Assembly (NCBI RefSeq): GCF_000317045.1
Contig: NC_019703.1
Coordinates: 2,406,501 to 2,470,500, forward strand
Direction of reading: 5' to 3'
DNA length: 64,000 nucleotides
DNA from: Geitlerinema sp. PCC 7407
GTDB lineage: Bacteria; Cyanobacteriota; Cyanobacteriia; PCC-7407
The notes beneath the pieces are model-generated. The model worked only from the letters and a program-made list of their open reading frames with translations. It was not told where the DNA came from and made no database searches. The stretch's first letter is position 1. The number at the start of each line of letters is the position of its first letter. Below, piece by piece: positions 43,034-52,456 of the stretch. The position numbers and the translations under genes are program-made.

Positions 43034-44728
43034 ATGTCTGATCAACTTGGTCTTTACCGTTTCTTAGCCCGTTTCAAAGTCTTTAAGCGAAGCTATATCG
43101 CCAAAGTGATGGCAGTTGCTTTTTTGGGGACCCATGTCCCCCTTTTAGTTCTGCTTTTGAGCTTTATCCTCTCTCCCGGCATGGCCTTGGGAATGACGCT
43201 ACGGGTATTGCTGATTACTCTATTAGCAACGTTGGCGGGCACCGTTGCGACTCTCCTTGCGCTGCATCATCTTCTGCGGCCCGTCACCCTGACCTCAAAA
43301 GAACTCCAAAACTATCTCCGCTCCCAGCAACTGCCAGATTTACCCACTGAATTTGCAGACGAGGTTGGCACCTTGATGGCCAATACCTCGCAGACGCTGC
43401 GCAAGCTCGATGAGCTGATTCACTATATCCAGAACTACGACGATCTGACAGGACTCCCCAACCGGGAGCTTTTGCGCGATCGCGTTGCCCAGGCCTGCTT
43501 AGCAGAGACCGCTCCCCCGCGCCTAGTCGCTGTTCTTCTCATTGGCATCAACGACTTCGTAGAAGTGAGCCACGCTTGGGACCCAGAAACCGCATCGCTG
43601 CTGATTCGCAGCATTGCCCAGCGCCTCGAAAACACTGTCTACCCAAACAACATTGTGGCGCGGCTAGAAGGAGATGAATTTGCGATCGCCCTCATCGATA
43701 TTCCTTCTTTTGAAAATGTCATTAAACTAGCCCAGCTGCTGCTCAGTACCTTGGCAAAGCCCTTTTCAATCCACGGCAACGGAATTCACGTCACCGCCGG
43801 AATTGGAATTACCCTCGAGCATCTGAGCGATCGCAATGGGATTGATCTACTGTTGCAGCAGGCCCATATGGCCCTGCATACCGCCAAGCAGCAGGGCCGG
43901 AGCCGCTATCAGTTCTACTCTCCCGAAATCACGGCGCAGCTCCAAGAGCGAATGCTCCTAGAAAATGAACTCTACGGTGCCCTCGATCGCCAAGAAATGC
44001 GGGTACACTATCAACCACTAATCGACCTGCAAACTGGAGAAATTCGCGCCGTCGAGGCTCTAGTACGCTGGCAGCATCCGACCTTTGGTCTTGTGTCTCC
44101 AGGCAAATTTATTCCCATCGCCGAGGCCAATGGCTTCATTATTCCGCTGGGAGAGTGGATCTTGCGGACTGCCTGCGCCCAAAACAAAGCGTGGCAGAGC
44201 GCTGGATTGCCCCCCATTCGTCTTTCCGTAAACCTGTCAGCACGCCAGTTCGAGCAGGCCGACTTGGTCGATCGGGTTCGGGAAACTCTTCAAGAAACCC
44301 AGCTAGACCCCGTCCATCTCGAATTAGAGGTTACCGAAAGCGCTCTCATGAATGATATGGGCCGCTCTATCAATACATTGAATGATCTGCGTAATCTAGG
44401 CATTTCCCTTGCGCTGGATGACTTTGGGACGGGCTACTCTTCGCTGAACTATCTCAAGCAGTTCCCGGTAAATATGCTCAAGATCGATCGCTCCTTTATC
44501 CACGACATCATCTCCAATCCAGATAGCGCAGCAGTCACCAACGCCATCATTGCCCTAGCCCAAAACCTAAATTTGGGCATCACAGCAGAAGGCATTGAAG
44601 ATGAAGGACAGCTTACCTATCTAAAGACGCGGGGATGCCACGAGGGACAAGGGTTCTACTTTAGCCGCCCAGTCCCCCCAGAGGCGATCGCCCCCATGCT
44701 CACCCAAGCACTCCAGCCCTCTTCCTAA
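43034..44728 (+). CDS. membrane GGDEF-EAL protein, likely c-di-GMP phosphodiesterase
   Basis: 564 residues. Two transmembrane helices (about 23-45 and 52-78) are followed by a HAMP-like or coiled segment and a GGDEF domain whose signature reads EGDEF (near 211). An intact EAL domain follows: EALVRW near 342, the metal ligand region NLSARQFE, ELEVTES, DDFGTGYSSL and the catalytic Lys in LKIDRSFI. With a degenerate GGDEF site and a complete EAL set, hydrolysis of c-di-GMP is more likely than synthesis. It follows the GAF-GGDEF gene by 370 bp on the same strand, so opposing enzymes are neighbours. Confidence 0.9.
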   Translation: MSDQLGLYRFLARFKVFKRSYIAKVMAVAFLGTHVPLLVLLLSFILSPGMALGMTLRVLLITLLATLAGTVATLLALHHLLRPVTLTSKELQNYLRSQQLPDLPTEFADEVGTLMANTSQTLRKLDELIHYIQNYDDLTGLPNRELLRDRVAQACLAETAPPRLVAVLLIGINDFVEVSHAWDPETASLLIRSIAQRLENTVYPNNIVARLEGDEFAIALIDIPSFENVIKLAQLLLSTLAKPFSIHGNGIHVTAGIGITLEHLSDRNGIDLLLQQAHMALHTAKQQGRSRYQFYSPEITAQLQERMLLENELYGALDRQEMRVHYQPLIDLQTGEIRAVEALVRWQHPTFGLVSPGKFIPIAEANGFIIPLGEWILRTACAQNKAWQSAGLPPIRLSVNLSARQFEQADLVDRVRETLQETQLDPVHLELEVTESALMNDMGRSINTLNDLRNLGISLALDDFGTGYSSLNYLKQFPVNMLKIDRSFIHDIISNPDSAAVTNAIIALAQNLNLGITAEGIEDEGQLTYLKTRGCHEGQGFYFSRPVPPEAIAPMLTQALQPSS

Positions 44729-44749
44729 GCCATCTTCAAACAGAGGGCC

Positions 44750-44769
44750 TACAGCGGCGCTGTATTTTT
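44750..44769 (+). terminator. rho-independent terminator after the GGDEF-EAL gene
   Basis: TACAGCG and CGCTGTA form a tight stem followed by TTTTT, 22 bp after the stop codon. Confidence 0.75.
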
Positions 44770-44927
44770 CCAAAATTGCAGGCAAGTTCGCAATTTGCTA
44801 AGCTTTAAATAGATCGGACTAAGAGTTAGTCATGAGTAACGAGTGACCCAGGTATCTTCCCTGTCGAGTTACTGGACGTTCTATCTCTTTTGGAGATTTG
44901 GTATGTTCTGCATCTTCCTAAGTCGCA

Positions 44928-45230
44928 ATGCACATTATTACTCGCTCTCGCCTTGTAGAGTTTTGGGAGAAGCATCCTGATGCAAAGACCAGTTTACTCC
45001 TCTGGTATAAGTTAACGATTTCGAGTACTTGGCTAAGCCTTGTAGAAGTGCGCAAAGTTTTTCCTGCTGCCGATCAGGTTGGAAATTTTACGGTTTTCAA
45101 CATAGGAGGCAATAAGTACCGGCTGATTGCTTTTGTCGATTACACATATCAAAAAGTTTTCATTCGATATATCCTGACTCACTCAGAATATGACAGGGAT
45201 ACTTGGAAGAAAGACGATTGGTATAATTGA
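44928..45230 (+). CDS. higB: HigB-family toxin (mRNA interferase)
   Basis: 100 residues matching the HigB toxin pattern: an early R-LVEFWEKHPDAK segment, a central WxxVxEVRKVFPAAD, FNIGGNKYRLI and a late RYILTHSEYDR with catalytic-region His and Tyr. HigB cleaves mRNA on the ribosome and is neutralised by HigA. As usual for this family, the toxin gene comes first and the antitoxin gene follows 78 bp later. The gene is AT-rich and lacks HIP1 elements, as does the region around it. Confidence 0.9.
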   Translation: MHIITRSRLVEFWEKHPDAKTSLLLWYKLTISSTWLSLVEVRKVFPAADQVGNFTVFNIGGNKYRLIAFVDYTYQKVFIRYILTHSEYDRDTWKKDDWYN

Positions 45231-45308
45231 GTTAATCACACAGCTTTCTATCTTAATTAATTCAAGTTTTTATTGGGTCTTCGTCATTACGGAAGCTAAA
45301 CATAAACT

Positions 45309-45716
45309 ATGTTTACCACTGAACCAAACAGTTACATAGAGCTTTTACAAAAATTCCCGCCGCGCCCGATCAAATCAGAGGCAGAGTTCCTCGCAACGCA
45401 GGAAATGATAGACACTTTGCTTGATTCTGGACAGATCACTCCAGAGCAACAAGAATATATTAATTTGCTAGGTATTCTTGTCCATGAATACGAGGAAAAG
45501 CATGTATCTATTCCAGATTTGAGCGGTGTTGAGCTGCTAGCAGCGCTCATTGAAGAATTGAACCTTAAACAGAAGGATTTGGTTCCAATCTTTAAAACTG
45601 AGTCAATTGTTTCCGCGATTCTCCATGGTCAGCGAAAATTTACCGTGGAGCATATTGAAAAACTGGCTAGTTTTTTCAATATTTCTCCATCCGCTTTTTT
45701 TGATCGATCAGTGTAG
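45309..45716 (+). CDS. higA: HigA-family antitoxin (XRE-type HTH)
   Basis: 135 residues. The C-terminal half has the XRE helix-turn-helix typical of HigA: LIEELNLKQKDLVPIF, a short turn, then VSAILHGQRKFTVEHIEKLASFFNISPSAF. The N-terminal half wraps the toxin in related complexes. It presumably binds HigB and represses the pair's promoter. The spacing from higB is larger than in compact pairs but on the same strand. No ribosome-binding site of note. Confidence 0.9.
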   Translation: MFTTEPNSYIELLQKFPPRPIKSEAEFLATQEMIDTLLDSGQITPEQQEYINLLGILVHEYEEKHVSIPDLSGVELLAALIEELNLKQKDLVPIFKTESIVSAILHGQRKFTVEHIEKLASFFNISPSAFFDRSV

Positions 45717-45884
45717 TGCTTCACTCTGCCAAGTAGGGCGAAAATGTCTAGCAGGATGAATACTCAGCATCGATGTGAAAAAGCATGCAATGGAGAAGTA
45801 AAGATTTATTGACTAGATCTAGAAAATAACAAGGGCAGCAGTTGTGATACTATCCAGCCAAGCTTGTCATTGCGCAATGAATTG

Positions 45885-46214
45885 ATGACTGATTCGCCCC
45901 ATCCTCAGGAGCTCACCATTAAGGCTCCTCCTGACTACGAAATGCGTCTCCTGCGGGCTTTGTCCTACTTTTTGGGCCGAAAAGTAGAAGCGCAGGCTGT
46001 AGCTTGTTTATCAATGTATCTGCGCCAGAGTGAGGGACGGATTTTGTCCCAGGTGCGCTACTACGCCCATCGCCTCCAGATGCATGAGTATGATCTGCTG
46101 GATCTGATTACAGAGGATCCGGCGGCGGTTGATCGACTGCTGCAAGCGACAGACAAAGTCCATCACCCTGAGGATGGGCCAGATATCTTTGAGCCGACGG
46201 ATTCAGCCCAGTAG
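45885..46214 (+). CDS. hypothetical protein
   Basis: About 109 residues, largely helical. It contains LLRALSYFLGRKVEAQAVACLSMYLRQSEGRILSQV and an acidic C terminus. No family is recognised. The frame extends to a TTG at 45864, but the ATG at 45885 is chosen. It ends 20 bp before the glycosyltransferase start, so the two may be co-transcribed. Confidence 0.6.
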   Translation: MTDSPHPQELTIKAPPDYEMRLLRALSYFLGRKVEAQAVACLSMYLRQSEGRILSQVRYYAHRLQMHEYDLLDLITEDPAAVDRLLQATDKVHHPEDGPDIFEPTDSAQ

Positions 46215-46234
46215 CGCATTGCGAGGGAGCGACG

Positions 46235-47443
46235 GTGCGTATTCTGTTTCTGCACAACAACTTTCCGGCGCAGTTTCGCCACGTGGCCCAGGTGCTGGCC
46301 CAGGACCCCAGCAATCAGGTGGTCTTCGGGACCATGCGGGCCGAAGGACAGATACCTGGGGTTACCAAGGTGATCTACGGACCGTCCCGCGAGCCCCATC
46401 CCCAGATTCATCACTATGTGCGGCCCCTAGAGAGCGCAGTGCTGCACGGGCAGGCTGTATACCGCATGGCCCAAAAGCTTCGAGAGCAAGGCTTTGAGCC
46501 AGATGTGGTGTATGCCCACTCGGGCTGGGGACCGTCTCTATTTGTTAAAGATATTTTTCCGCGATCGCGCCTCCTGTGTTATTTCGAGTGGTTTTACCAT
46601 GCGCGGGGGAGTGACGCAGATTTTGACCCCAGCGAGCCGCTGATGGCTGATGACGAGACGCGGATTCGGGTGAAAAATGCACCCATTTTGCTCGATCTCT
46701 ACGGATGCGATCGCGGCTTGTCGCCGACGCTTTGGCAGCGATCGCAGTTTCCCCCGGAATATCACGCCAAAATTCAGGTGTTCCACGATGGGGTAGATAC
46801 GGCCTACTTTGCGCCGGAGCCGGGAGCCAAGCTGGTCTTGCCCGATCGCAGTTTAGATCTTTCCGAGGCCAGCGAAATCATCACCTACGTCGCTCGCGGC
46901 ATGGAGCCCTACCGCGGATTTCCCCAATTTATGAAAATGGTGGAAATCTTGCAGCAGCAGCGATCGCGCGTTCAGGTCGTCGTTGTGGGAGAAGATCGCG
47001 TAGCCTACGGGAGACCCTTACCCGATGGCAAAACCCATAAGCAAAAAATGCTAGAGACTCTCTCCCTCGATCTCTCGCGGCTGCACTTCACCGGCCCCCT
47101 ACCCTACAGCCAATATCGACAGGTGCTGCAAGCCTCCTCGGTCCACGTCTACTTGACCCGTCCCTTTGTGCTGTCGTGGTCGATGCTGGAGGCGATGGCG
47201 ACGGGGTGTCTGGTCGTGGGTTCGGCGACGCGCCCCGTCATGGAAGTGATCCAGGACGGCGACAACGGCCTGCTAGCGGACTTCTTTCAGCCCGAGCAGA
47301 TCGCCGATCGGGTCGAGGCCGCCCTGGATCATCCCGACCGGATGGCGACGCTGCGCCAGCGTGCCCGGGAGACGATCTTGGAGCGCTACGATCTGTCCCG
47401 CCTGCTGCCCCAGCATCTAGCCTGGATCCAGAGCGCCCTCTGA
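46235..47443 (+). CDS. GT4-type glycosyltransferase (GT-B fold)
   Basis: 402 residues. The N-terminal domain begins MRILFLHNNFPAQFRHVA, a common GT4 opening; the linker region has VYAHSGWGPS. The C-terminal domain has YVARGMEPYRGFPQF and a sugar-nucleotide site of the E-X7-E type in SWSMLEAMATGCLVVG near residue 315. It probably transfers a hexose in exopolysaccharide or lipopolysaccharide formation. The GTG start at 46235 has GAGGGAG upstream. Its 3' end overlaps the convergent TPR gene by 27 bp. Confidence 0.85.
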   Translation: MRILFLHNNFPAQFRHVAQVLAQDPSNQVVFGTMRAEGQIPGVTKVIYGPSREPHPQIHHYVRPLESAVLHGQAVYRMAQKLREQGFEPDVVYAHSGWGPSLFVKDIFPRSRLLCYFEWFYHARGSDADFDPSEPLMADDETRIRVKNAPILLDLYGCDRGLSPTLWQRSQFPPEYHAKIQVFHDGVDTAYFAPEPGAKLVLPDRSLDLSEASEIITYVARGMEPYRGFPQFMKMVEILQQQRSRVQVVVVGEDRVAYGRPLPDGKTHKQKMLETLSLDLSRLHFTGPLPYSQYRQVLQASSVHVYLTRPFVLSWSMLEAMATGCLVVGSATRPVMEVIQDGDNGLLADFFQPEQIADRVEAALDHPDRMATLRQRARETILERYDLSRLLPQHLAWIQSAL

Positions 47444-48091
47444 GAGCAGTCCGCTCGGGGGTGAGAGCCAGCCTCGCCGAGAGCCATGGACGCGGGCCAG
47501 GTGCCACATATAGTCATCTGGGCAGCACTTTTCGACGGCCCGAGTGATCCACGCTTGGGCCTGGGCGTCCTCTCCGGTCACTTCGCAGTAGAGCCCCCCA
47601 TAGAGCGCGCTATAAAATTCGCCGCGATCGCCCGCCTGCTGGCCTACCTGCACCAAATCCTGAGGCGTAATCTCCCCAGCAAAGAGCCGATAGACCTGAC
47701 GCAGGACCGGGCGCGGGTCGCGACCGACGGGCAACAGCGCAGCGCGCGCCGCTGCGGGCGATCGCGATCGCGCCAGACAGAGATAGCACCACACCGTCTC
47801 TTCGACGTCGCGGCCATTGACCGCCAAATCTGCCTCAAACTGGGCCGCTCCCGCCTCAAACTCCCCAGCGTAGTATCGCGACAGACCCCGCTGCCAGAGG
47901 TAGGGAGTCAGCGCGGGCCGCACCTGCTCAGCCCGGTCGAAAGCAGCGATCGAGGCTGCCACCTGCCCTAGGCGAAAATGGGCCATGCCGCAGCGGACCC
48001 ACGCCCCAGCGTCATCGGGGTGGGCCTGCACGGCGGCTTGCCAGTGTGCAAGATCCTCAGAGAGGGCAGTATTGAGGGCGATCCAGTCCAT
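47417..48091 (-). CDS. TPR-repeat protein
   Basis: About 224 residues built from tetratricopeptide-like helical pairs; AWVRCGMAHFRLGQVAASIAAFDRA and YLWQRGLSRYYAGEFEAGAAQFEADL show the pattern clearly. The remainder is helical with conserved Trp and Cys (CCPDDYMWHLARV). It is a likely protein-protein adaptor; the partners are unknown. The ATG at 48091 is chosen over a frame extending to 48106. It overlaps the convergent glycosyltransferase. Confidence 0.7.
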   Translation of the reverse strand: MDWIALNTALSEDLAHWQAAVQAHPDDAGAWVRCGMAHFRLGQVAASIAAFDRAEQVRPALTPYLWQRGLSRYYAGEFEAGAAQFEADLAVNGRDVEETVWCYLCLARSRSPAAARAALLPVGRDPRPVLRQVYRLFAGEITPQDLVQVGQQAGDRGEFYSALYGGLYCEVTGEDAQAQAWITRAVEKCCPDDYMWHLARVHGSRRGWLSPPSGLLSEGALDPG

Positions 48092-48173
48092 GGTTAGCGA
48101 GGCCAAAAACGCGCGATCGCCATTCTACGACGAACGCGATCGCCCTCCAGAGCGCAGGCTCAGCTTCCGAGGA

Positions 48174-50837
48174 TCAGTTGTCCTCCGTTCCCAGAGGCGC
48201 ATTGATCACCCGAGGACGATTCGGGGCAATGCTCAAAAACCCGTCTAGCTGCTCACCCTCCGGAAACACCGTAAAGGAGCCGCTGACGCTTTGCAGAGGG
48301 CTCAGGAAATTACGTAGTTCCCGCCCTGCCAGGGGTCCCGGCAGCAGCAGGTTGTAGATCATTGACAGAGTCGAGCCCGCATTCATGTAGAAATAGCCGT
48401 GGTTGGGATCCGGCAGCAGGTCCGTTGCCTGACGGAAAGTGTAGAACTCATTGAGGGGCTGGCCATAGGGTTTAGCCAGCAGCGAAAAGTCCTCAATGCC
48501 GCTTGTGAAAGCCAAGACGTCATTCGAGAGCCAACCCCGCGCAGCCAGACTGGTCGGCGCACCATCGGGTCCCGGCACCTTCCACAGGGTGACCGGCGTA
48601 TTGTCTACATTCTCTTGCACCACATTCACCGTCGACCCAAACTGTTTGGCGATCAGCTCGTCGATCTTTTGGAACGTAGACTCTGCCCGCGCGCGATCGC
48701 TCGTTTGGAACATCACCCCAATGCCCACCTGAAGTTTCGGGTCAATCTGGGTCAGCAGTCCCTGGCGACTGGGATAGAGGAAAGTCCCAAACTCGCCATC
48801 CATCCAGCCCACGACGTCCTCATCCAAATCGAGGCCTGTCCCGCTCTTGAGGATGCCGCGCAGCCCCTCCACGATGACCTGAGTCCCCGGATCGGCCTCA
48901 AAAAAGGCCAAAGTGTCGTTCCACTGCTGCCGAAAATCCACGCCCGTGGTCGCCATGTAGGTACTCGCTGGCAGTCGGCCCAGCAGCGCACTCTCCGCAC
49001 GACCCACCGGCACAATGCGCTCGGGCATGGCCGCATCGTAATAAAAGCTGCTCTGAACCCGCATTCCCTCCGTCTGCGGCCAAACCGTAAAGTCCACCGT
49101 ATCGTAGGGCTCGAGCAGCCGCTGAAGCGTCGACTGAGCAAAGTCTGGCGATAAAAACGGCACATCGGGCACCGATGCCGCTGGGGGCGGCGCATTGGCG
49201 ATCGCCAGATCGGCCAGACCTTGCAAGCTGCCGTAGCCCACCATCAGCGCCTGGGAAAACTGTGGCTTCACCAGGGTCCGCTGAAAGCGAGCGTCCTGCA
49301 CCAGACGCTGACCGCTGCCCTGGTAGGCGTCAATGAACCGCTCCACCGCGCCGCTGTCGCTGGAGTAGACCAGATATCCCGGCAAAACGGCGATCGCGAT
49401 GCCAGGACGCCGCAGCGGAAACTGCCAGGGCGAGTTTTCATCCAGCGGACCAGGAATAAACCCTTCCTCTCCGGGCAGCGGCGGCAAAAATTCTTCGCTC
49501 TCCCCCGCCGGATCGGGCAGTGCACTCGGGATCGGCTCTGGCATGGGAGCCGATGCAGGGTTCGGCGCAGGCACAGCCGTCGCTGGCAAAGAAAGTTCAG
49601 GCGCAGGGGGCGTCGACTGCGATGGGCGACTCGCCGGTAAGGGTGAAATCGTAGGCACAGGGGTCGTCGACTGCGGTAAGACCACTGGGCGGTCATCCAG
49701 AAAGGGTGGAATCCTGGGCAGCACAGGCATCGGCACTTGGGGTGCAGGCACCGCACGCGGCTCACTGATGGGGGGAAGGGAAGGAAGGGGGTATTCGGGC
49801 GCTGGGGTCATCGACTCCGGAAAAACCACTGAGCGGCCAGCCGGTAATGGTGGAATCACAGACGTTGGCACTTCGGGCGCAGGCGGCTCAACCCTAGGGG
49901 GGAGTGTGGGAGCAAAGTCTGCCGGCAACGGAGGGAGCGACTCATCAGGAAGGATGGGAAGCCCAAAGCCAGGACCTTGCCACTCTTCTGGCAGATCCGG
50001 ATTTAGTGGCATCTCCTCAGACGGCGTCTCGGCTTGGGCCAGCCGCTGAGTCTCAGCTTCAGATGCTTTGACCGATTTCATAGCAGCCTGGGCCGTAGGC
50101 TCCTCTGGTGCTATCTCATCGGGGCTGACAGGCTCCTCCTGAGGACTCTCAGATTCCGCTTCGGGGTCCATCGGCTCTTCTAGAGCCTCTTCAGGGGTTT
50201 CTTCCTCCAGGATCTCGGAGTCCTCCGGAAGCGCCTCCGGCGTTTCGTCTCCAGGGAATTGCTCCCTCAGTAGTTCTTCATCGATCGCGCTGGGCATCTC
50301 CTGGGACGGAGGCGGGCAGAAGAGATCGTAGCTGGGGTCAGTGTCGGGGACAACTTCGCAAGCGTCATAGGGCGCCCATTCCAAAATCTGGACTCCGGCA
50401 TACTCTCGCTCGCTCAGAGTTTGCTTGGAGAGTTCCTGGCGCAGGAGCTCCAGGTAGGCGTCTCGTCCCGCTGGCTTGCCGACAGGAATGACGGTCAGCG
50501 GCTGGGCGGCGGCTGGATCATCCGAGGGCAGGAGGACCGTTGCTACGTGGGTGCCGCCGATCCAGGGCTGAATCTCCGAAAAAGGCCGGTTGGCCGGCAA
50601 AAAAGGCACTAGCGGCGGAATCACAGCCCCCGGTGGCACCATGGGATACTGGGAGAGCCGCTCCCAGGCGTCTTGGGTGGTGTTTACCAGCAGCAGCCCG
50701 GTCACATCAGCAGGCAGATCAAAGGCCACATTGGGCGGTAGCAGAGGGTCACTCGAAAAGGTGAGGGACTGTGCGAGGGCACTGGTCGGGGCGATCGCGA
50801 CTCCAAGAGCAACAGCGAGGGAGATGCGAGATAGCAA
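48174..50837 (-). CDS. secreted DUF3352-type protein with a long Pro-rich insertion
   Basis: About 887 residues. The signal peptide (LLSRISLAVALGVAIAPTSALA) is followed by a first DUF3352-like part (to about 180). A region of about 290 residues rich in Pro, Glu, Ser and Val (about 180-470) precedes the rest of the DUF3352-like sequence (about 475-887), which includes GYLVYSSDSGAVERF and FTSGIEDFSLL. DUF3352 proteins of cyanobacteria are exported, with no known role. The usual ATG is missing: the best start is TTG at 50837, with AGGAGG seven bases upstream; a longer frame reaching 50861 has no ribosome-binding site. Confidence 0.75.
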   Translation of the reverse strand: MLSRISLAVALGVAIAPTSALAQSLTFSSDPLLPPNVAFDLPADVTGLLLVNTTQDAWERLSQYPMVPPGAVIPPLVPFLPANRPFSEIQPWIGGTHVATVLLPSDDPAAAQPLTVIPVGKPAGRDAYLELLRQELSKQTLSEREYAGVQILEWAPYDACEVVPDTDPSYDLFCPPPSQEMPSAIDEELLREQFPGDETPEALPEDSEILEEETPEEALEEPMDPEAESESPQEEPVSPDEIAPEEPTAQAAMKSVKASEAETQRLAQAETPSEEMPLNPDLPEEWQGPGFGLPILPDESLPPLPADFAPTLPPRVEPPAPEVPTSVIPPLPAGRSVVFPESMTPAPEYPLPSLPPISEPRAVPAPQVPMPVLPRIPPFLDDRPVVLPQSTTPVPTISPLPASRPSQSTPPAPELSLPATAVPAPNPASAPMPEPIPSALPDPAGESEEFLPPLPGEEGFIPGPLDENSPWQFPLRRPGIAIAVLPGYLVYSSDSGAVERFIDAYQGSGQRLVQDARFQRTLVKPQFSQALMVGYGSLQGLADLAIANAPPPAASVPDVPFLSPDFAQSTLQRLLEPYDTVDFTVWPQTEGMRVQSSFYYDAAMPERIVPVGRAESALLGRLPASTYMATTGVDFRQQWNDTLAFFEADPGTQVIVEGLRGILKSGTGLDLDEDVVGWMDGEFGTFLYPSRQGLLTQIDPKLQVGIGVMFQTSDRARAESTFQKIDELIAKQFGSTVNVVQENVDNTPVTLWKVPGPDGAPTSLAARGWLSNDVLAFTSGIEDFSLLAKPYGQPLNEFYTFRQATDLLPDPNHGYFYMNAGSTLSMIYNLLLPGPLAGRELRNFLSPLQSVSGSFTVFPEGEQLDGFLSIAPNRPRVINAPLGTEDN

Positions 50838-51332
50838 GGTGAGGCCTCCTGCGGTGGGCAAAAGTGTGTAGGAGGTGAGGAAGCGAACGGGAGCAGAGCG
50901 AGAACAGGCGGTACAATTACGGTCGCGAACTGTCGAATATCCGTCAGACTAGCTGATCCCTTAGAGGGGTGCAAATTAAAGAAAAATTTCGTACAACTCC
51001 TTCAGCGCTTGGCCAGAAGCTGAGATTTGGGGGCTCGCAGCAGGAAACCCCACGGTCCCAACGACAGCCTCATGGGACGCTCGCTCAACTGGCCCAAACC
51101 GGGACTCAAGCAAGCTAGGCTCTCTAGAGGGAGGCTCTAGGACAAAACGGCGGGGCCAGACTCTACCGTTGCTTTTGGCCAAAGCGCTGGTATGTTACAG
51201 AATAGACACAGAGCCCGAGTTCCTGATCTTCGCGCCAAAGCCCTGTATGACACTTACAAGACAGACTACTCCTCCTCATTGGCTTGCGCGATCGCGTCTT
51301 CAATGGACTATAGAGCCCAAGGAGAATATTTC

Positions 51333-51533
51333 GTGACGGTTCATCGCTCGCTTTTGTTTTCTCTCTCGTTGCTGGCTCGCTGCCTCACTTCACCCATCAT
51401 GGCAGCGGCTATTTTCGGCTCTCTCTTGCCGCTGGCTCTGGCGACTTCTCGGGGCGATCGCCCGACCCAGCCCCCACCACCTCCGCCGAGCCGCTCGGCT
51501 CCGGCTCGCAGCCTCGCCCCTGCAACTCCCTAG
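51333..51533 (+). CDS. small exported or membrane protein
   Basis: 66 residues starting at a GTG with AAGGAGAAT at 51319-51327. One hydrophobic segment (about residues 6-38) with a signal-peptide look is followed by a Pro/Ser/Arg-rich tail. No family is recognised. The frame is open back to 51192, but that extension lacks a ribosome-binding site. A strong terminator follows 18 bp after the stop, which supports a real transcription unit. Confidence 0.5.
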   Translation: MTVHRSLLFSLSLLARCLTSPIMAAAIFGSLLPLALATSRGDRPTQPPPPPPSRSAPARSLAPATP

Positions 51534-51550
51534 ATTTTTCCCTTCGGCTC

Positions 51551-51581
51551 AGCGGCACCCGTGCGGGTGCCGCTCTTTTTT
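51551..51581 (+). terminator. strong rho-independent terminator
   Basis: AGCGGCACCC (51551-51560) and GGGTGCCGCT (51565-51574) pair perfectly around GTGC, followed by CTTTTTT. Confidence 0.92.
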
Positions 51582-52456
51582 GCTTTCTCACGATTTTTTT
51601 GCAAGTTCGCTGAGACAGACTCACTCTCTCAACGCGTTTTATTTTCGCGCTTTATTTTGAAGTGTCTTAGTCGCGAGATTGGAGCGATCGCCCGGTTTCT
51701 TCAGGCGATCGCCAGTGCGGCAAATTTCTCACTTGTCTTTCTGGAGCAGTTTGGCCAGATATCTGGCAATCATCAAACGTTTGCTTAGAGACATTGCTTT
51801 TAGCGATTGTTTTGTGCGCCCGTGAGGCGATCGCCTGAGTCAGAGATCAATTTAGCTGCACGAAAAATATACAAATCTCTGTCGTCTTGATTGATGTCTT
51901 GATTGATCGCAAATTTCACGAAGCTCGGAGTTCATTTTTTGGCTTTCTTTGATTTTTAAATTTATTAAAAATTTCAAATAATTTTATAGATTGCTTGTTT
52001 ATCTTTATCTCTATTCAATCTAAACTTACTCAAGCGTAATGCAGAGAGATCTTGAGGGCGATCGCCCTGTTCATCTCCAAAGCATCACCCTATTTGTGAC
52101 GTGACAAAAACAGGCCCGGTCGATTGTTGAGAAAGATAAAATAATCTATTTGCTCCCGAAGATAAAACAATTCTCTGAGGCATTCACTCAGGAAAAAAGC
52201 CTTGGCTTCCGTCATACTAAAACATGAGCGAAGGTAGGGTAGATTTTCCTGTTTGCCTTGAAACCCTTAGACCCAAAATTTTGCGTTTTGATGCTCTCTT
52301 CACCCTCGAATATTCGCTTTTGACTGTCTAAAACAGGCTGCGATCTACTAACCGGGAGTCTTTAATTTTGGGGCACCGATTTTCTCCTGAGATATTGCTC
52401 AAGCGAGGTCGCGAGGGAAATCGGCGATCGCCAAAGGACTACCAACGTCGCGAGAG
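51582..52456. other. long AT-rich intergenic region before the double-kinase gene
   Basis: About 875 bp without a convincing gene. It contains two tandem copies of GTCTTGATTGAT (51884-51895 and 51896-51907) and several HIP1 elements. The central part (about 51930-52030) is strongly AT-rich. It presumably contains the promoter of the 1433-residue kinase gene and may be a long leader. Confidence 0.5.
51884..51907. repeat. 12-bp perfect tandem duplication
   Basis: GTCTTGATTGAT is repeated head to tail without a spacer in the AT-rich region about 550 bp upstream of the double-kinase gene. Confidence 0.8.
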
